Shown in pieces: positions 10,301-17,954 of a stretch of 64,000 nt of DNA. The stretch comes from Bog-159 sp049520215 (lineage in GTDB: Bacteria > Acidobacteriota > Terriglobia > Bryobacterales > Bryobacteraceae). The notes under the pieces are model-generated. The model made no database searches, was not told where the DNA came from, and saw only the letters and a program-made list of their open reading frames with translations. The stretch's first letter is position 1; every line of letters starts with the position of its first letter. Position numbers and translations under genes: made by a program. The DNA is taken from contig JBEKPZ010000013.1 in assembly GCA_049520215.1 (NCBI GenBank), positions 7,432 through 71,431 on the forward strand, given 5' to 3'.

Positions 10301-10610
10301 GGCGCGATCCCTGGAAAAGAAGAACAGCGAGATTCTGCGCGCGCTGCGCGGCGATGTGACCCTGGCGCGGCGCAACGAGAATGTGCCCGTGGCTATCGTG
10401 GAGCGGGTCGAGACCATCGTCAACAACGAGGGAGCCTCGCTGCAGCGTCCGCCGGGCACCGACGTGCAAGCGTTTGCCATCGCCAGCCAGGAGTTCGCCG
10501 CCGAGCGGGAGAAGCTACGCGCGCTGGTGGACGTGGACCTGAAGGCGCTCGAACAGGCGTTGGATGCGGCTGGCGCGCCGTGGACACCGGGCCGCTTGCC
10601 GGTGCGGTAG
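7365..10610 (+). CDS. Secreted BNR/sortilin (VPS10)-like propeller protein
   Basis: The product is about 1081 aa. A signal peptide (MTLRAALLACLLIALPPLPAQ) is followed by many BNR/Asp-box motifs such as SDDGGKSWKNMG, TTDGGKTWKAVL, STDAGATWNKVK and TTDAGRTWIAI, forming sortilin-type propellers over residues about 25-740. A charged Lys/Glu-rich stretch (KKQQRRDAEKEAEKKK) and a helical C-terminal domain (about 900-1080) follow. Proteins of this architecture are abundant in Acidobacteria and Bacteroidetes and are often annotated as glycosyl hydrolase, but no glycosidase active site is visible here. It is likely periplasmic or surface bound with unknown ligand. ATG 7365 starts the signal peptide; GTG 7362 is an alternative. 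The open frame upstream passes through a repeat and is not coding. Confidence 0.85.
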   Translation: MTLRAALLACLLIALPPLPAQETDTFAGLKLRSIGPAVTSGRVGSFAVHPKDKSTYYVGSASGGVWKTVNAGTSFTPVFDGEGSYSIGTVVVDAKNPNVVWVGTGENNSQRSVSYGDGVYRSDDGGKSWKNMGLKKSEHIARIAIDPRDSNTVYVAAQGPLWGPGGDRGLYKTTDGGKTWKAVLTISENTGVTDVVMDPRNPDVLLAAAYQRRRHVWTLINGGPESAIYKSTDAGATWNKVKSGLPSEDLGRIGLAMSPANPDVIYASVESIDKKGGIFRSTDFGATWERRSEHDDQGQYYAHIVADPKNVDRIYVMWVFLQVSDDGGKTLHNLGERFKHVDNHEIWIDPDNTSHYLVGCDGGVYESFDRAATWAFKANLPVTQFYDIAVDDAAPFYHVYGGTQDNFSLGGPARTRSVHGITNGDWYVTAGGDGFHSRVDPQDPDTVYSESQHGGLVRYDRRTGQSVGIQPQPGLGEPPLRWNWDSPLTISPHSHTRVYFAANKLFRSDDRGDSWKAVSGDLTRQIDRNTLPVMGKVWNPDAVAKNVSTSFYGNIVALSESPKKEGLIYVGTDDGLIQVTENGGAEWRKIDKFPGVPDGTYVSRILASQHEAGTAYASFDHHKASDFAPYLLKTTDAGRTWIAIQSDLPANGPVLAIAEDHVNPRLLFAGTEFGLFFTSDGGKKWIQLKGGMPTIAVRDLAIQKRMNDLVVGTFGRGIYVLDDYTPLRDLKPETLTQDVALFAVEDALMYIETRQFGLRGRAFLGESFFAADNPPYGAQFTYYLKDEIKTKKQQRRDAEKEAEKKKAAIIYPSAAELRAEGEEEAPALLLTIADASGRAIRTLTGPATKGIHRVSWNLREPAAELPGPRPADVDDDLFYEEPSGTLVTPGRYSVSLSKRVDGVVTLLVSAREFTVEAEKGEATEEAARKELFEFQQKVAKLERAVLSTLDSANELNTRIGKIKEAIDATPAMDRKWADAARSLEKKNSEILRALRGDVTLARRNENVPVAIVERVETIVNNEGASLQRPPGTDVQAFAIASQEFAAEREKLRALVDVDLKALEQALDAAGAPWTPGRLPVR

Positions 10611-10619
10611 GATATTCTG

Positions 10620-11048
10620 ATGGCTATGACACGCCGCTCGGCGCTCTTGTTGGCGGCAGCGGCGCCGCAGTTACTCGGTCAAAAGGGGGAGAAGACCATG
10701 GGACGACCAGTTGTTCATTTTGAGATCGGATGCCGCGACCGCGCCAAGACCGGCGACTTTTATTCGAAGCTGTTCGGCTGGCAGATCACGGCCGCCGGCC
10801 CTGCGTCGAACATTGAAACCGGGAGTCCGCAGGGCATCTCGGGCCACATCACCTCGCTGGGCCACGAGCCGGAGCATTACATCATGTTCTACGTGGACGT
10901 CGAGGACGTGCAGGCCGCGCTCGACAAGGCCGTCGAACTGGGCGGCAAGAAGGTGGTCGGGCCGATCGCGATTCCGACCGGTACGTTTGCCTGGTTCACG
11001 GATCCGGACGGGAACACCATCGGACTACTGAAGACGGCGAAGACTTAG
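10620..11048 (+). CDS. VOC (glyoxalase/bleomycin-resistance) family protein
   Basis: A single VOC module, VVHFEIGCRDRAKTGDFYSKLFGWQ at its start and AWFTDPDGNTIGLL at its end, matches the short YybH/glyoxalase-like proteins of about 120 aa. Two starts are possible. ATG 10620 (or 10626) gives a Tat-like leader (MTRRSALLLAAAAPQLLG), which would export the protein. ATG 10698 has a strong ribosome site (gggggagaag) and gives the cytoplasmic length usual for the family. The gene follows the BNR gene by 9 bases, so they are probably cotranscribed. The ligand or reaction is not evident. Confidence 0.8.
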   Translation: MAMTRRSALLLAAAAPQLLGQKGEKTMGRPVVHFEIGCRDRAKTGDFYSKLFGWQITAAGPASNIETGSPQGISGHITSLGHEPEHYIMFYVDVEDVQAALDKAVELGGKKVVGPIAIPTGTFAWFTDPDGNTIGLLKTAKT

Positions 11049-11089
11049 GGCGCGGTCAATCGGCACAATCGTTCGACGATGCCACCATC

Positions 11090-11389
11090 GTGCGGCACGG
11101 CGATCGTGCCACTATTACCGCGTATACACCTCGTCCGCTGGATGCCGTCGCAACAGCGCTGGGTGTCGGTTACGAAGACCCGTTTTATATGTTCCGCGGC
11201 GACATGATGGACATTTCGGCCGAAGTGCCGAGGCTCAAGCCCGGCACCCTTGTGCCCAAGAGGCAAAAGATCGAGGTCGATTTTCCGGTCGACGCAAATG
11301 GCTCGCCGCGCGATTTTCGCGATCTGCTGCAGCGCATCGCCGATCAGCCAAATGCCCAGTCGGGGTTCGCGTACCGGGTTGACAGTTGA
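11090..11389 (+). CDS. Small protein or remnant resembling acidobacterial conserved hypothetical proteins
   Basis: GTG 11090 opens 99 codons. The text reads like a real protein, with TPRPLDAVATALG, then GYEDPFYM, then PRDFRDLLQRIADQPNA, an arrangement familiar to me from secreted acidobacterial hypothetical proteins. It lacks a signal peptide, and the frame is open upstream into the end of the VOC gene, so the 5' part is probably lost. It may be a degraded fragment. Function unknown. Confidence 0.4.
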   Translation: MRHGDRATITAYTPRPLDAVATALGVGYEDPFYMFRGDMMDISAEVPRLKPGTLVPKRQKIEVDFPVDANGSPRDFRDLLQRIADQPNAQSGFAYRVDS

Positions 11390-11510
11390 AGCGGCTGGGT
11401 CTGGATCGCTGGCACATGCGTTGCGATATGGAGATGTGCCATATCGATCAGCGTTGACCATGAACATGCAGGCTTCCTGGGGGCTGGAGATCAGAGCCGC
11501 CTGCGCTTGT

Positions 11511-12140
11511 TCACTGCCGGCCCCGGCCGGGTAGGCGGGGCGCGATGGCGTAGTTCAGTTGCACCAGCACGATGAATCCGATGCTCACATAAGTGTTCAC
11601 CAGGCAGAGCAGCGCGCCGAAGGCATAGAGCGCCTGCGCGATTACGATCCGGCGCTTGATGGCGGCGGCCACCGCGGTAGGGATGTCGTCCCGCACCAGG
11701 CCGAGACCCAGCGCGCACACCCAGGTGAAGTACAGCGTGCCGCCCAGCAGCAACAGATTCACCCAATAGACCAGCAGCGCGATGCGGTAGGCGATGAAGC
11801 TGGCCAGCAGCATAGTGGAGAACGGTGTCATGGAAACCGCGAACAGGAACAGAAGGTGCATCCAGGAAAGGCCGCGGTCCGAGCGGGTCAGGTGGTTCAG
11901 TTGGGTCTGCTGGCCGACCCAGAAAATGCCCAACGTCATAAAGGTCATGGCGCACATGGCGAGCCGTGGCGCGAGGGCGCCCAGCGCCAGCCACAGGTCC
12001 CGCTCGTTGTGGACCGCTTCCACGGCGGGAGCGCGCAGATCCAGCACCAGCAGCGTCATGGCCACCGCGAATACGCCGTCGCTGAGGGCAGCCAGGCGTT
12101 CCACGCTTTGGCCGGCGATCCGATTATAGGAAGTGCTCAT
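11511..12140 (-). CDS. TMEM175-type (DUF1211) potassium channel family protein
   Basis: The product is 209 aa with six predicted membrane helices. The first helix carries the family signature RxxxFSDGxFA in the form RLAALSDGVFAVAMTLLVLDL. Bacterial TMEM175 proteins of about 200 aa form tetrameric K+-permeable channels, so that role is the best guess. ATG 12140 overlaps the stop of the upstream alpha/beta hydrolase gene by four bases (ATGA), so the two are translationally coupled in one minus-strand operon. Confidence 0.85.
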   Translation of the reverse strand: MSTSYNRIAGQSVERLAALSDGVFAVAMTLLVLDLRAPAVEAVHNERDLWLALGALAPRLAMCAMTFMTLGIFWVGQQTQLNHLTRSDRGLSWMHLLFLFAVSMTPFSTMLLASFIAYRIALLVYWVNLLLLGGTLYFTWVCALGLGLVRDDIPTAVAAAIKRRIVIAQALYAFGALLCLVNTYVSIGFIVLVQLNYAIAPRLPGRGRQ

Positions 12141-12940
12141 ATCAGGTCAGCATAAAACGCCTGCAATCGCGCGCGGTAGAGCGGGCCAGCCACTTGGACG
12201 ATGTCGATGTGGGTGGCGCCCTCGACGGTCCAAAGCGATTTGGGCTGGTTGGCCGCGGCGAATAAGGCGCGCGCCATGGCATAAGGCGCAAAGGTATCGT
12301 GGTCGCCATGGATAATCAGCAGGGGCGCATGCACGCCGGCGATTTTGCGCAGCGAGTTGAAACCGCTGGCGAAGAACTGCCCTACTAATGGCACGATGGT
12401 GCCCGCCATGGCCGAGAAGGAAGTGAAGGCACACTCCAGAATCACGCCGGCACAGGGGCGGCGGCGAGCCAGGTCCACCGCCACCGCCGCGCCGAGCGAT
12501 TCGCCGAGCACCACGATTTGCGCGGGTTGGTAGCCCATGCCGATGAGGTGGTCGTAGCCCGCATCGGCGTCGCGATAGAGGCCGCGTTCGGTGGGGCGGC
12601 CCTGACTCTTTCCGTAGCCGCGATAGTCCAGAATCAGAACCGAGGAACCCGCCGCGGCGATCTCGCGCAGGTGGCCGGGGCGATTCGCCAGGTTGGTGCC
12701 ATTGCCCTTTAGGTACATGGTGACCAGGCGGCTGTCTGGCGCTTCGACCGGTGGTTTTACAAGCCAGGCGTGCAGACGGACGCCGTCACTGGTGCGCAGC
12801 CAGACATCTAACGCGCCCAATTCCGCTTGCGTGTGCCACGGGCCGCCGGGATAACGGAGGGGCCGAAAGATCAGGCGGCTGACGACGAAATAGATCGCGC
12901 CGTAGATCAGGACGGCGAGGCCGACAAGGTACAGCGGCAT
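12137..12940 (-). CDS. Membrane-anchored alpha/beta hydrolase (BAAT/FrsA-like)
   Basis: The product is 267 aa with an N-terminal membrane helix (LYLVGLAVLIYGAIYFVV). It has an alpha/beta hydrolase core: VTMYLKGNGTN as oxyanion region, ILDYRGYGKSQG, nucleophile elbow VVLGESLGAAVAV (GxSxG), PLLIIHGDHDTFAPY with the acid Asp, and a late His in GATHID. This matches serine hydrolases of the ABHD12/13-like group. The start is ATG 12940; the open frame continues to 13012 but only through a palindromic repeat. It is coupled to the TMEM175 gene downstream by an ATGA overlap, so both may act at the membrane together. The substrate is unknown. Confidence 0.85.
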   Translation of the reverse strand: MPLYLVGLAVLIYGAIYFVVSRLIFRPLRYPGGPWHTQAELGALDVWLRTSDGVRLHAWLVKPPVEAPDSRLVTMYLKGNGTNLANRPGHLREIAAAGSSVLILDYRGYGKSQGRPTERGLYRDADAGYDHLIGMGYQPAQIVVLGESLGAAVAVDLARRRPCAGVILECAFTSFSAMAGTIVPLVGQFFASGFNSLRKIAGVHAPLLIIHGDHDTFAPYAMARALFAAANQPKSLWTVEGATHIDIVQVAGPLYRARLQAFYADLI

Positions 12941-12958
12941 TCTGCCAATATACACGGA

Positions 12959-13006
12959 AAGGGGCGGCCTGAGAGGCCGCCGCAGTCTGAGAGCCTGCCC
13001 CACTAG
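12959..13006. repeat. Palindromic intergenic repeat
   Basis: It contains ggcggcctgagaggccgcc followed by an imperfect second arm ending in cctgcccca. The repeat touches the TAG stop of the ABC permease gene on the same strand. Confidence 0.55.
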
Positions 13007-14733
13007 GCCCACAGGTTGAGGCTGCGCACCAGGGGCTCGGGCTGTTCGTCGAAGACCAGGGCCACATCGCGCCCGACCACGCGCCAGCGGTAGATGGCTA
13101 GAGCCACGTGGACCAGGATGACCACTGCCGCCAGCCAGGCAAAGCGAAGGGGGCGTTGCAGCATCCAGTATTCCAAAGTCAGGAATGCCGAAACATAAGT
13201 GGTGAAGCCAAAGAGATAGAGCGGCCAGGACACCTTCAGGTTGGCTTTGCCGGGAAGATAGGAGCAGGTGAAGGGGAACTTCTCAAAGCCGACTAACAGC
13301 ACTTCCACTAACAGCCAGGATACAACGACGCCGAACAACATGTGGAGCAGGGCGGTCCGCCAGCCCCAGAACAGTACGTGCAGCGGCAGCAGGAGGCCAA
13401 ATAGCGGAACGATGCCCAGAACGATCATGGCCTTTTTGACGCCGGCCAGACAGCGGCGGGCCTGGCCCCGGTCTGAGACCTGGAATACCCAGTTGGCGCG
13501 CAATTCGGCGGGCACCGCAAAGACATGCCGCATGCCGCACAAGATGAAGAAGGCGAGGATCAACGGCGCGGGCAACAGTTCGGGGATGGGACGGTACATC
13601 CAGGAGTTGCCGCCGCGCGCCACCAGCACCGCCAGTCCTTCGAAGATCACGGCGCAGCCCACGGCCCCGTACGCCGCGAAGAGCAGTTTGTGACGGCGGC
13701 TGCGGGTGAGGGTTTTCCAGATGAAGTAGAAGGCAGCCTGTTCGAGCGAATCGCGGACGACAAAGCGGTCGAGCAGGCGGGCCACCATTCTCTCCAGGGC
13801 CGATGGGACGGTGGAGAACTCATCCGCGCTTTCGAGCGAGCGGGTGACATGTCTCTTGTAACTCAGGAGGTAAGTGGCCAGCGCGCCGGCGGTGGCGAAT
13901 CCCGCGGCCATGCGCGCCGACGCGGCCAGTTCCCGGAACACGGGATTCGTCCAGCCCAATTGCGCTTGATAAAGCCCCAGAAACCAGAGCGGCGGAAAGA
14001 AGTAGACGGCAGCGGGGTTGATGAGGGCGCGCGGTTGCAGCTCGGACACGATGCGCCCAGAGAGCAGAAACATCAGGATCAGCAGGGCCACCAGCGCGAA
14101 CTGCACGTAAGGCGAGACGCGCCGGAAGACGCGGTATCCCAGGACGTTCATCAAGATCCCTTGCACGGCGACACAGAAGAAGAACACGAAGGTATTGGCA
14201 GCCAGAATGCTGACGATGTGACAGCGGGCAAAGGGGATCAGGTTCAACAACGATTCCTTTTGGAGGACTACGGCGGGAAACATCACGGGCGAGAAGGCGT
14301 TGATGGCCACGGAGAAGACGGTCAGGAAGGCCAGCAAGGCCCCGATCTTCGCGCCGAACATGGTGCGCAGGCGGATGGGCAGCGGCGTCAGGTTGGCATA
14401 GTCGCGGCGGTCGGGAAAGAGCATCTCCCACTCGACGACGGTCACCAGACCCATCACGGTCATGGAAAAGCAGATGAAGAACTCCTTCTCGCCCAGGGAG
14501 GCGAGGTCGCGGACGTACATCGGCTGCATTTGCAGGTTGGTGTACTTCGACATGAACAGAAATGGCAGCAGCATGCCGGGCGCGGCCAGCATGGCGAGGA
14601 TGTTGACCACGGTGGCGCGCATGTCCGCGGCGTCCGTATTGATCGCGATCAGGTCGTTGTCGAAGAAGCGGCTGAAGAAGTGCCGCAGCAGCTCGCGGAA
14701 TTGAGCGATTTCGTTCTCCAGCGCGGGCGCCAT
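13003..14733 (-). CDS. ABC-type exporter membrane subunit
   Basis: The product is 576 aa with about a dozen hydrophobic helices and short loops (for example VVNILAMLAAPGMLLPFLFM, FFICFSMTVMGLVTVV, FALVALLILMFLLSG). There is no ATP-binding motif. It begins 9 bases after the stop of an ABC ATPase gene on the same strand, so it is most likely the permease partner of that ATPase. A charged segment near the middle (RHVTRSLESADEFS) may be the cytoplasmic loop. I do not recognise a named family. The transported substrate is unknown; exporter type is inferred from the ATPase. Confidence 0.75.
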   Translation of the reverse strand: MAPALENEIAQFRELLRHFFSRFFDNDLIAINTDAADMRATVVNILAMLAAPGMLLPFLFMSKYTNLQMQPMYVRDLASLGEKEFFICFSMTVMGLVTVVEWEMLFPDRRDYANLTPLPIRLRTMFGAKIGALLAFLTVFSVAINAFSPVMFPAVVLQKESLLNLIPFARCHIVSILAANTFVFFFCVAVQGILMNVLGYRVFRRVSPYVQFALVALLILMFLLSGRIVSELQPRALINPAAVYFFPPLWFLGLYQAQLGWTNPVFRELAASARMAAGFATAGALATYLLSYKRHVTRSLESADEFSTVPSALERMVARLLDRFVVRDSLEQAAFYFIWKTLTRSRRHKLLFAAYGAVGCAVIFEGLAVLVARGGNSWMYRPIPELLPAPLILAFFILCGMRHVFAVPAELRANWVFQVSDRGQARRCLAGVKKAMIVLGIVPLFGLLLPLHVLFWGWRTALLHMLFGVVVSWLLVEVLLVGFEKFPFTCSYLPGKANLKVSWPLYLFGFTTYVSAFLTLEYWMLQRPLRFAWLAAVVILVHVALAIYRWRVVGRDVALVFDEQPEPLVRSLNLWA

Positions 14734-14742
14734 GGCGAGTCC

Positions 14743-15507
14743 TCAAGCCTGCATGACATCCACGATGTCCGCGGCGATCTTTTCGGTGTCTTCCTGCTGA
14801 ACCAGTTGCGAAAAGACGTCTTCGAGCGAGGGCAGCGCCAGGAGGCCCCGCAAGTGCGCCACCGAGTCGTTCGCCACCGTGCATCCCTTGCGCAGAATGA
14901 TGACGCTGGTGCAGACCTTCTCCACCACCTCCAGCACGTGCGAGCTGTATAGAATCACCTTGCGCTCGCGCGCCAGCACCTTGAGCAGGTTCTTGAACAC
15001 CAGGCTGGTAGTGACGTCGAGGCCCGAGAGCGGCTCATCGAAGACCAGCACATCGGGGTTATGCAGCAAGGCGGCCGAGATGAGGATTTTCTGCTTCATG
15101 CCCTTGGAATAGGAAGAGATGGGCGAGTAGCGGTGTTCGTGGAGCGACAGGAGGTTCAACAGTTGGTCGATTCTGGATTCGAGCGGCGCGACCGGGAGAC
15201 AGCGCAGGCGCCCGACCAGTTGCAGGTATTCGCGGCCGGTCAGGTAGGGATATAGGTTGGGTTCTTCGGGCACGTAGCCGAGGGACTTCTTGTAGCCGAT
15301 CAGGTCCTGCCGGATGTTGCGGCCCTGGTAGAGGATCAGTCCGCGGGAGGGCTCCAGGAGGCCGGTCAGCATTTTGACTGTGGTGCTTTTTCCGGAGCCG
15401 TTGGGGCCGAGGTATCCGAGGATTTCGCCCGGCCGGATGGTAAAGCTGACGTCGTCGACCGCGGGCCTGCCGATATACAGCTTGGTCAGGTTGCGGACTT
15501 CGAGCAT
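14743..15507 (-). CDS. ABC transporter ATP-binding protein (ABC-2 type)
   Basis: The product is 254 aa. Walker A is LGPNGSGKSTTVKML, the signature is SYSKGMKQKILISAALL (LSGGQ variant), Walker B is PDVLVFDEPLSGLD, and the H-loop is VILYSSHVLEVVE. This is the CcmA/ABC-2 exporter class. The downstream membrane gene is its probable partner. ATG 15507 gives the family N-terminus MLEVRNLTKLY; longer open sequence upstream is low-complexity and lacks family features. Confidence 0.9.
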   Translation of the reverse strand: MLEVRNLTKLYIGRPAVDDVSFTIRPGEILGYLGPNGSGKSTTVKMLTGLLEPSRGLILYQGRNIRQDLIGYKKSLGYVPEEPNLYPYLTGREYLQLVGRLRCLPVAPLESRIDQLLNLLSLHEHRYSPISSYSKGMKQKILISAALLHNPDVLVFDEPLSGLDVTTSLVFKNLLKVLARERKVILYSSHVLEVVEKVCTSVIILRKGCTVANDSVAHLRGLLALPSLEDVFSQLVQQEDTEKIAADIVDVMQA

Positions 15508-15759
15508 ACCATTGAGACACCTGTAGGCATGGAATTGTTCCAGCGCGGTGAGCGCGGTGTGGACGATCAAAGCCCAAACGGTTGATCTAAAAGGCGGGTA
15601 TTGGGTTCCGGGTGTTGGGTGATGAGTTCGGGTATTTGGGTGCTCGCGTCTGGGGCCAGAAATCGAAGATCGGGGGCGTTTTCGGGGTGGTTTTGAGACA
15701 GTAGTTGCGTACCCGTTGAGGTCGTCTGTCCGGTTGTCAAAGACCATGGGGGTGACTTG
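15508..15759. repeat. Intergenic stretch with short GGGT-rich reiterations
   Basis: No gene is supported. Around 15594-15650 the plus strand reads gggtattgggttccgggtgttgggtg and gggtatttgggtg, imperfect copies of a gggtrttgggt unit. Such runs are probably slippage-derived. A promoter for the ABC operon would have to lie here, but I see no convincing boxes. Confidence 0.4.
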
Positions 15760-16335
15760 CTAGCGGCTGTCAGGGGCGGAGGTCGAGCAGAAGACCGGAT
15801 GGGGCTGGGTGCCCTCCGACATCACGTAGCCGGGAGGCTGCGTTTGTGGCTCGGCTGGCTGGTGAGCCGGTGGTTGCGCGGCTTGCGCGGTCTGTTCGAG
15901 CGGCTGTGGGCGCTGGGCGTTGCGCTCCTGTTGTGACTGCTTCATATCCGCGATGGCGGTGCGAAAGGAGCGCTCCAGTTGCGCGCGCTGTTTCGCAACG
16001 TACGCCAACATCTTGCATTGTTGTTCGCCGAAGTGGATGTACAGGTAGATCTTCTGTTCGCTCTCGGCCACGCGCTTGAGCAGCCATTGGGAGGTGACCA
16101 TGGTTTCCAGGTAGCAGCGTTCGGTGCGGGTTTGCGGCTGCCAGTCGGCTTCGAACTCGTCCCAGAGCTGGGAGTAGTCCGCGGCGTTTTCGTCGGGGAG
16201 CATGGTGGCGCGGGTGCGCAGGCCGTAGGTGAGGGCGTTGAAGCGGATGGCCGCTTTCCCTGCCGGGGTAGTCGGACCGGTAGAATGCTGGGCATTCTTG
16301 CGGTTGGCTTCTTGCTGTTTAGCGGAGACTATCAT
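15760..16335 (-). CDS. Conserved acidobacterial hypothetical protein (STGPTTPAGK family)
   Basis: The product is 191 aa and hydrophilic. The N-terminus NRKNAQHSTGPTTPAGKAA followed by RFNALTYGLR is the signature of a large paralogous family (usually SxGPxTPEGKxxxxxNAxxHGL) scattered through Acidobacteria and Planctomycetes, whose role is unknown. A helical middle (TMVTSQWLLKRVAESEQKI) and a Gln/Pro-rich C-terminus follow (EQTAQAAQPPAHQPAEP). Family members often sit among repeats and mobile elements. Start ATG 16335 begins the conserved part; the longer frame from 16386 adds an unrelated 17 residues. Confidence 0.7.
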   Translation of the reverse strand: MIVSAKQQEANRKNAQHSTGPTTPAGKAAIRFNALTYGLRTRATMLPDENAADYSQLWDEFEADWQPQTRTERCYLETMVTSQWLLKRVAESEQKIYLYIHFGEQQCKMLAYVAKQRAQLERSFRTAIADMKQSQQERNAQRPQPLEQTAQAAQPPAHQPAEPQTQPPGYVMSEGTQPHPVFCSTSAPDSR

Positions 16336-16600
16336 GCGAGTTATCCTTCGTAATTCGGCTTTTGGTTGTGGCGATGGAGCGGCCATACCCGACTTAATCT
16401 TAAAACGCGGGTTGCCGGGGAAAGGCGTGCCGGAAGGCTGCGGATTTAGTAAGTGGTTTGGGTGCAGTTAGATGTGGCGGCGAAGTTTATTTTCGAAACG
16501 TGTCACCGCGGCGAGCGCGAAGATGGGGGCGACGTCAGCCGCACCAATTCTGTCGCCCGTTGTGACTTCCGGCTGCGATATTCGGGAAGGCTGTAATCCT
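16336..16600. other. Intergenic region without recognisable genes
   Basis: This stretch lies upstream of the minus-strand hypothetical gene. Nothing resembling a gene, RNA or strong promoter is seen. Confidence 0.4.
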
Positions 16601-16714
16601 TTACTTCTTAAGTAGAGAGCTTAGCGCCGTTGGGGAGGGCCCGGGCAAGTATCTCCAGCTCACAACCGTGATGGCGGCAAAGCAAAGAGCGAGAGCCCAC
16701 AGAGTGACGCGCAT
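16601..16714 (-). CDS. Possible small membrane peptide (37 aa)
   Basis: ATG 16714 opens a 37-codon frame with one hydrophobic helix (LWALALCFAAITVVSW) and a Lys-Lys end. The frame continues upstream, but only through a dispersed repeat. There is no clear ribosome site, so coding is doubtful. Confidence 0.2.
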   Translation of the reverse strand: MRVTLWALALCFAAITVVSWRYLPGPSPTALSSLLKK

Positions 16715-16736
16715 GACCGCAAGGTCTCTGCCAGAA

Positions 16737-16787
16737 GGCCGCCTATTGAGTCTCGCGTAATACAGTGACCCCTCTGCATCGGGGCTG
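16737..16787. repeat. Dispersed repeat, first copy (partner near 20534)
   Basis: It carries cctattgagtctcgcgt, then atacagtgacc and ctctgcatcgggg. The same blocks, in the same order but with about 18 extra bases in between, occur at 20534-20606. Confidence 0.6.
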
Positions 16788-16836
16788 ATGTGGGCCGGCT
16801 GAAAGCCGGCTGCGGGCAGAATTGCCCGCCCCACAA
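16788..16836 (-). repeat. Large palindromic repeat, partial copy
   Basis: It contains gccggctgaaagccggc and gcgggcagaattgcccgc ending in cccaca. This is the half of the long repeat seen complete at 31273 and 45085, in the opposite orientation. Confidence 0.65.
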
Positions 16837-16909
16837 GGTCCAGATCCAGCCGCGACAAAGAGGCCTCATTGGGAGCGCCCAGAAGGACAGGCCAGGAGGC
16901 CTGTCCCAC

Positions 16910-17533
16910 CTACTTCACCAGTGACAGGAACTCGTCCCGCGTCTCTTTACGGCTGCGGAACGCGCCCAGCATGGCGCTGGTCACGGCGCCGGAGTGCTGC
17001 TTCTCCACGCCGCGCATCATCATGCAGAAGTGGCGCGCTTCGCAGATCACTCCCACCCCGAGTGGGTCGATCAAGTCCTGGATGGTCTGCGCGATCTGCT
17101 GCGTCATGCGCTCCTGAATCTGCAGGCGGCGGGCGAACACGTCCACCAGGCGCGGCAGCTTGCTCAGACCGATCACCCGGTCGCGGGGGATATAGGCGAT
17201 GTGCACCTTGCCGAAAAACGGCAGCATGTGATGCTCGCACATGCTGAAGAACTCGATGTCCTTCATGATCACCATCTCGTCGTACTTCACCGTGAACAAG
17301 GCGCCGTTGACCACCTTGTTCACGTCCATCTGGTAGCCGCTGGTCAGAAAGTGCAGCGCCCGCTCCACACGCTCGGGAGTGCGCGCCAAGCCTTCGCGCC
17401 CGGTATCCTCACCCAGGCGCTCCAGGATCTGTTTCACCAGCGGCGCGATGGACAGGTCCACCTGCGCCGGGTCCACCTGCGGCAGGTCCGCTTTGGGGGG
17501 CATCACTTTTACGGTAGCTTTATTCGATTTCAT
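16910..17533 (-). CDS. folE: GTP cyclohydrolase I
   Basis: The product is 207 aa. It converts GTP to 7,8-dihydroneopterin triphosphate, the first step of tetrahydrofolate and tetrahydrobiopterin synthesis. Family residues are clear: EGLARTPERVERA, FFSMCEHHMLPFFGKVHIAY (zinc Cys and catalytic His), VIGLSKLPRLVDVFARRLQ, QERMTQQIA, VICEARHFCMMMRGVEKQ (second zinc Cys and conserved His). The N-terminal 30 residues are a Lys-rich extension. ATG 17533 lies inside the end of the upstream PTPS gene (stop at 17520), a 14-base overlap that suggests translational coupling. The three-gene operon reads PTPS-like, PTPS, folE. Confidence 0.96.
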   Translation of the reverse strand: MKSNKATVKVMPPKADLPQVDPAQVDLSIAPLVKQILERLGEDTGREGLARTPERVERALHFLTSGYQMDVNKVVNGALFTVKYDEMVIMKDIEFFSMCEHHMLPFFGKVHIAYIPRDRVIGLSKLPRLVDVFARRLQIQERMTQQIAQTIQDLIDPLGVGVICEARHFCMMMRGVEKQHSGAVTSAMLGAFRSRKETRDEFLSLVK

Positions 17534-17954
17534 GGGCTGACACTTCAAACGCGTTGCGGCTGGTCTCGGCGATGGCCACCCGTTCGAGACACGGCCCATC
17601 CGCCGGAAACACCGCACGCCAATTCTGTTTCAATCGCCGGACCACTTCGCGCCCCAGATTCTCCGACGTCGGAACGGCCGCGCGAAACGCGTCCACTTCC
17701 TCATTGAGGTTGCGATGATCGAACGGTTCGAGCACCTGGCGCCGCACCAGGCCGTCCAACAACTCGAGATTCACAGCGCGCCCGGAGCGCGCCTCCACGG
17801 GGCCGCGCACCGTCACGGCGATCTCGTAGTTGTGGCCGTGCCCGAAAGGATTGTTGCACTTGCCGTACAACTTGCGGTTCTCCGCCTCGCCCAACTGCGG
17901 CGCGTGCAGCCGGTGCGAGGCCGAAAAGCGGTATTTGCGCGTGACCAGCATCAT
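17520..17954 (-). CDS. 6-pyruvoyltetrahydropterin synthase/QueD family, Cys-containing
   Basis: The product is 144 aa, close to eukaryotic-type PTPS. Zinc ligands are the His of FSASHRL and the two His of FGHGHNY; the catalytic Cys is present in LYGKCNNPFGHGHNY, which closely resembles mammalian PTPS. DHRNLNEEV and PTSENLGREV match the rest of the family. It should act on 7,8-dihydroneopterin triphosphate made by the FolE encoded just downstream, giving 6-pyruvoyltetrahydropterin or 6-carboxytetrahydropterin. ATG 17954 overlaps the upstream paralogue's stop (ATGA); a second ATG follows at 17951. Confidence 0.9.
   Translation of the reverse strand: MMLVTRKYRFSASHRLHAPQLGEAENRKLYGKCNNPFGHGHNYEIAVTVRGPVEARSGRAVNLELLDGLVRRQVLEPFDHRNLNEEVDAFRAAVPTSENLGREVVRRLKQNWRAVFPADGPCLERVAIAETSRNAFEVSAHEIE

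Noticed and set aside
7614..10469. A 951-codon minus-strand frame opposite the BNR protein gene
   Set aside because: Same composition artefact; the plus strand has a signal peptide and repeated Asp-box motifs.
13525..14952. A 475-codon plus-strand frame opposite the ABC permease
   Set aside because: Gln/His/Gly-rich text with no features, while the minus strand encodes membrane helices.
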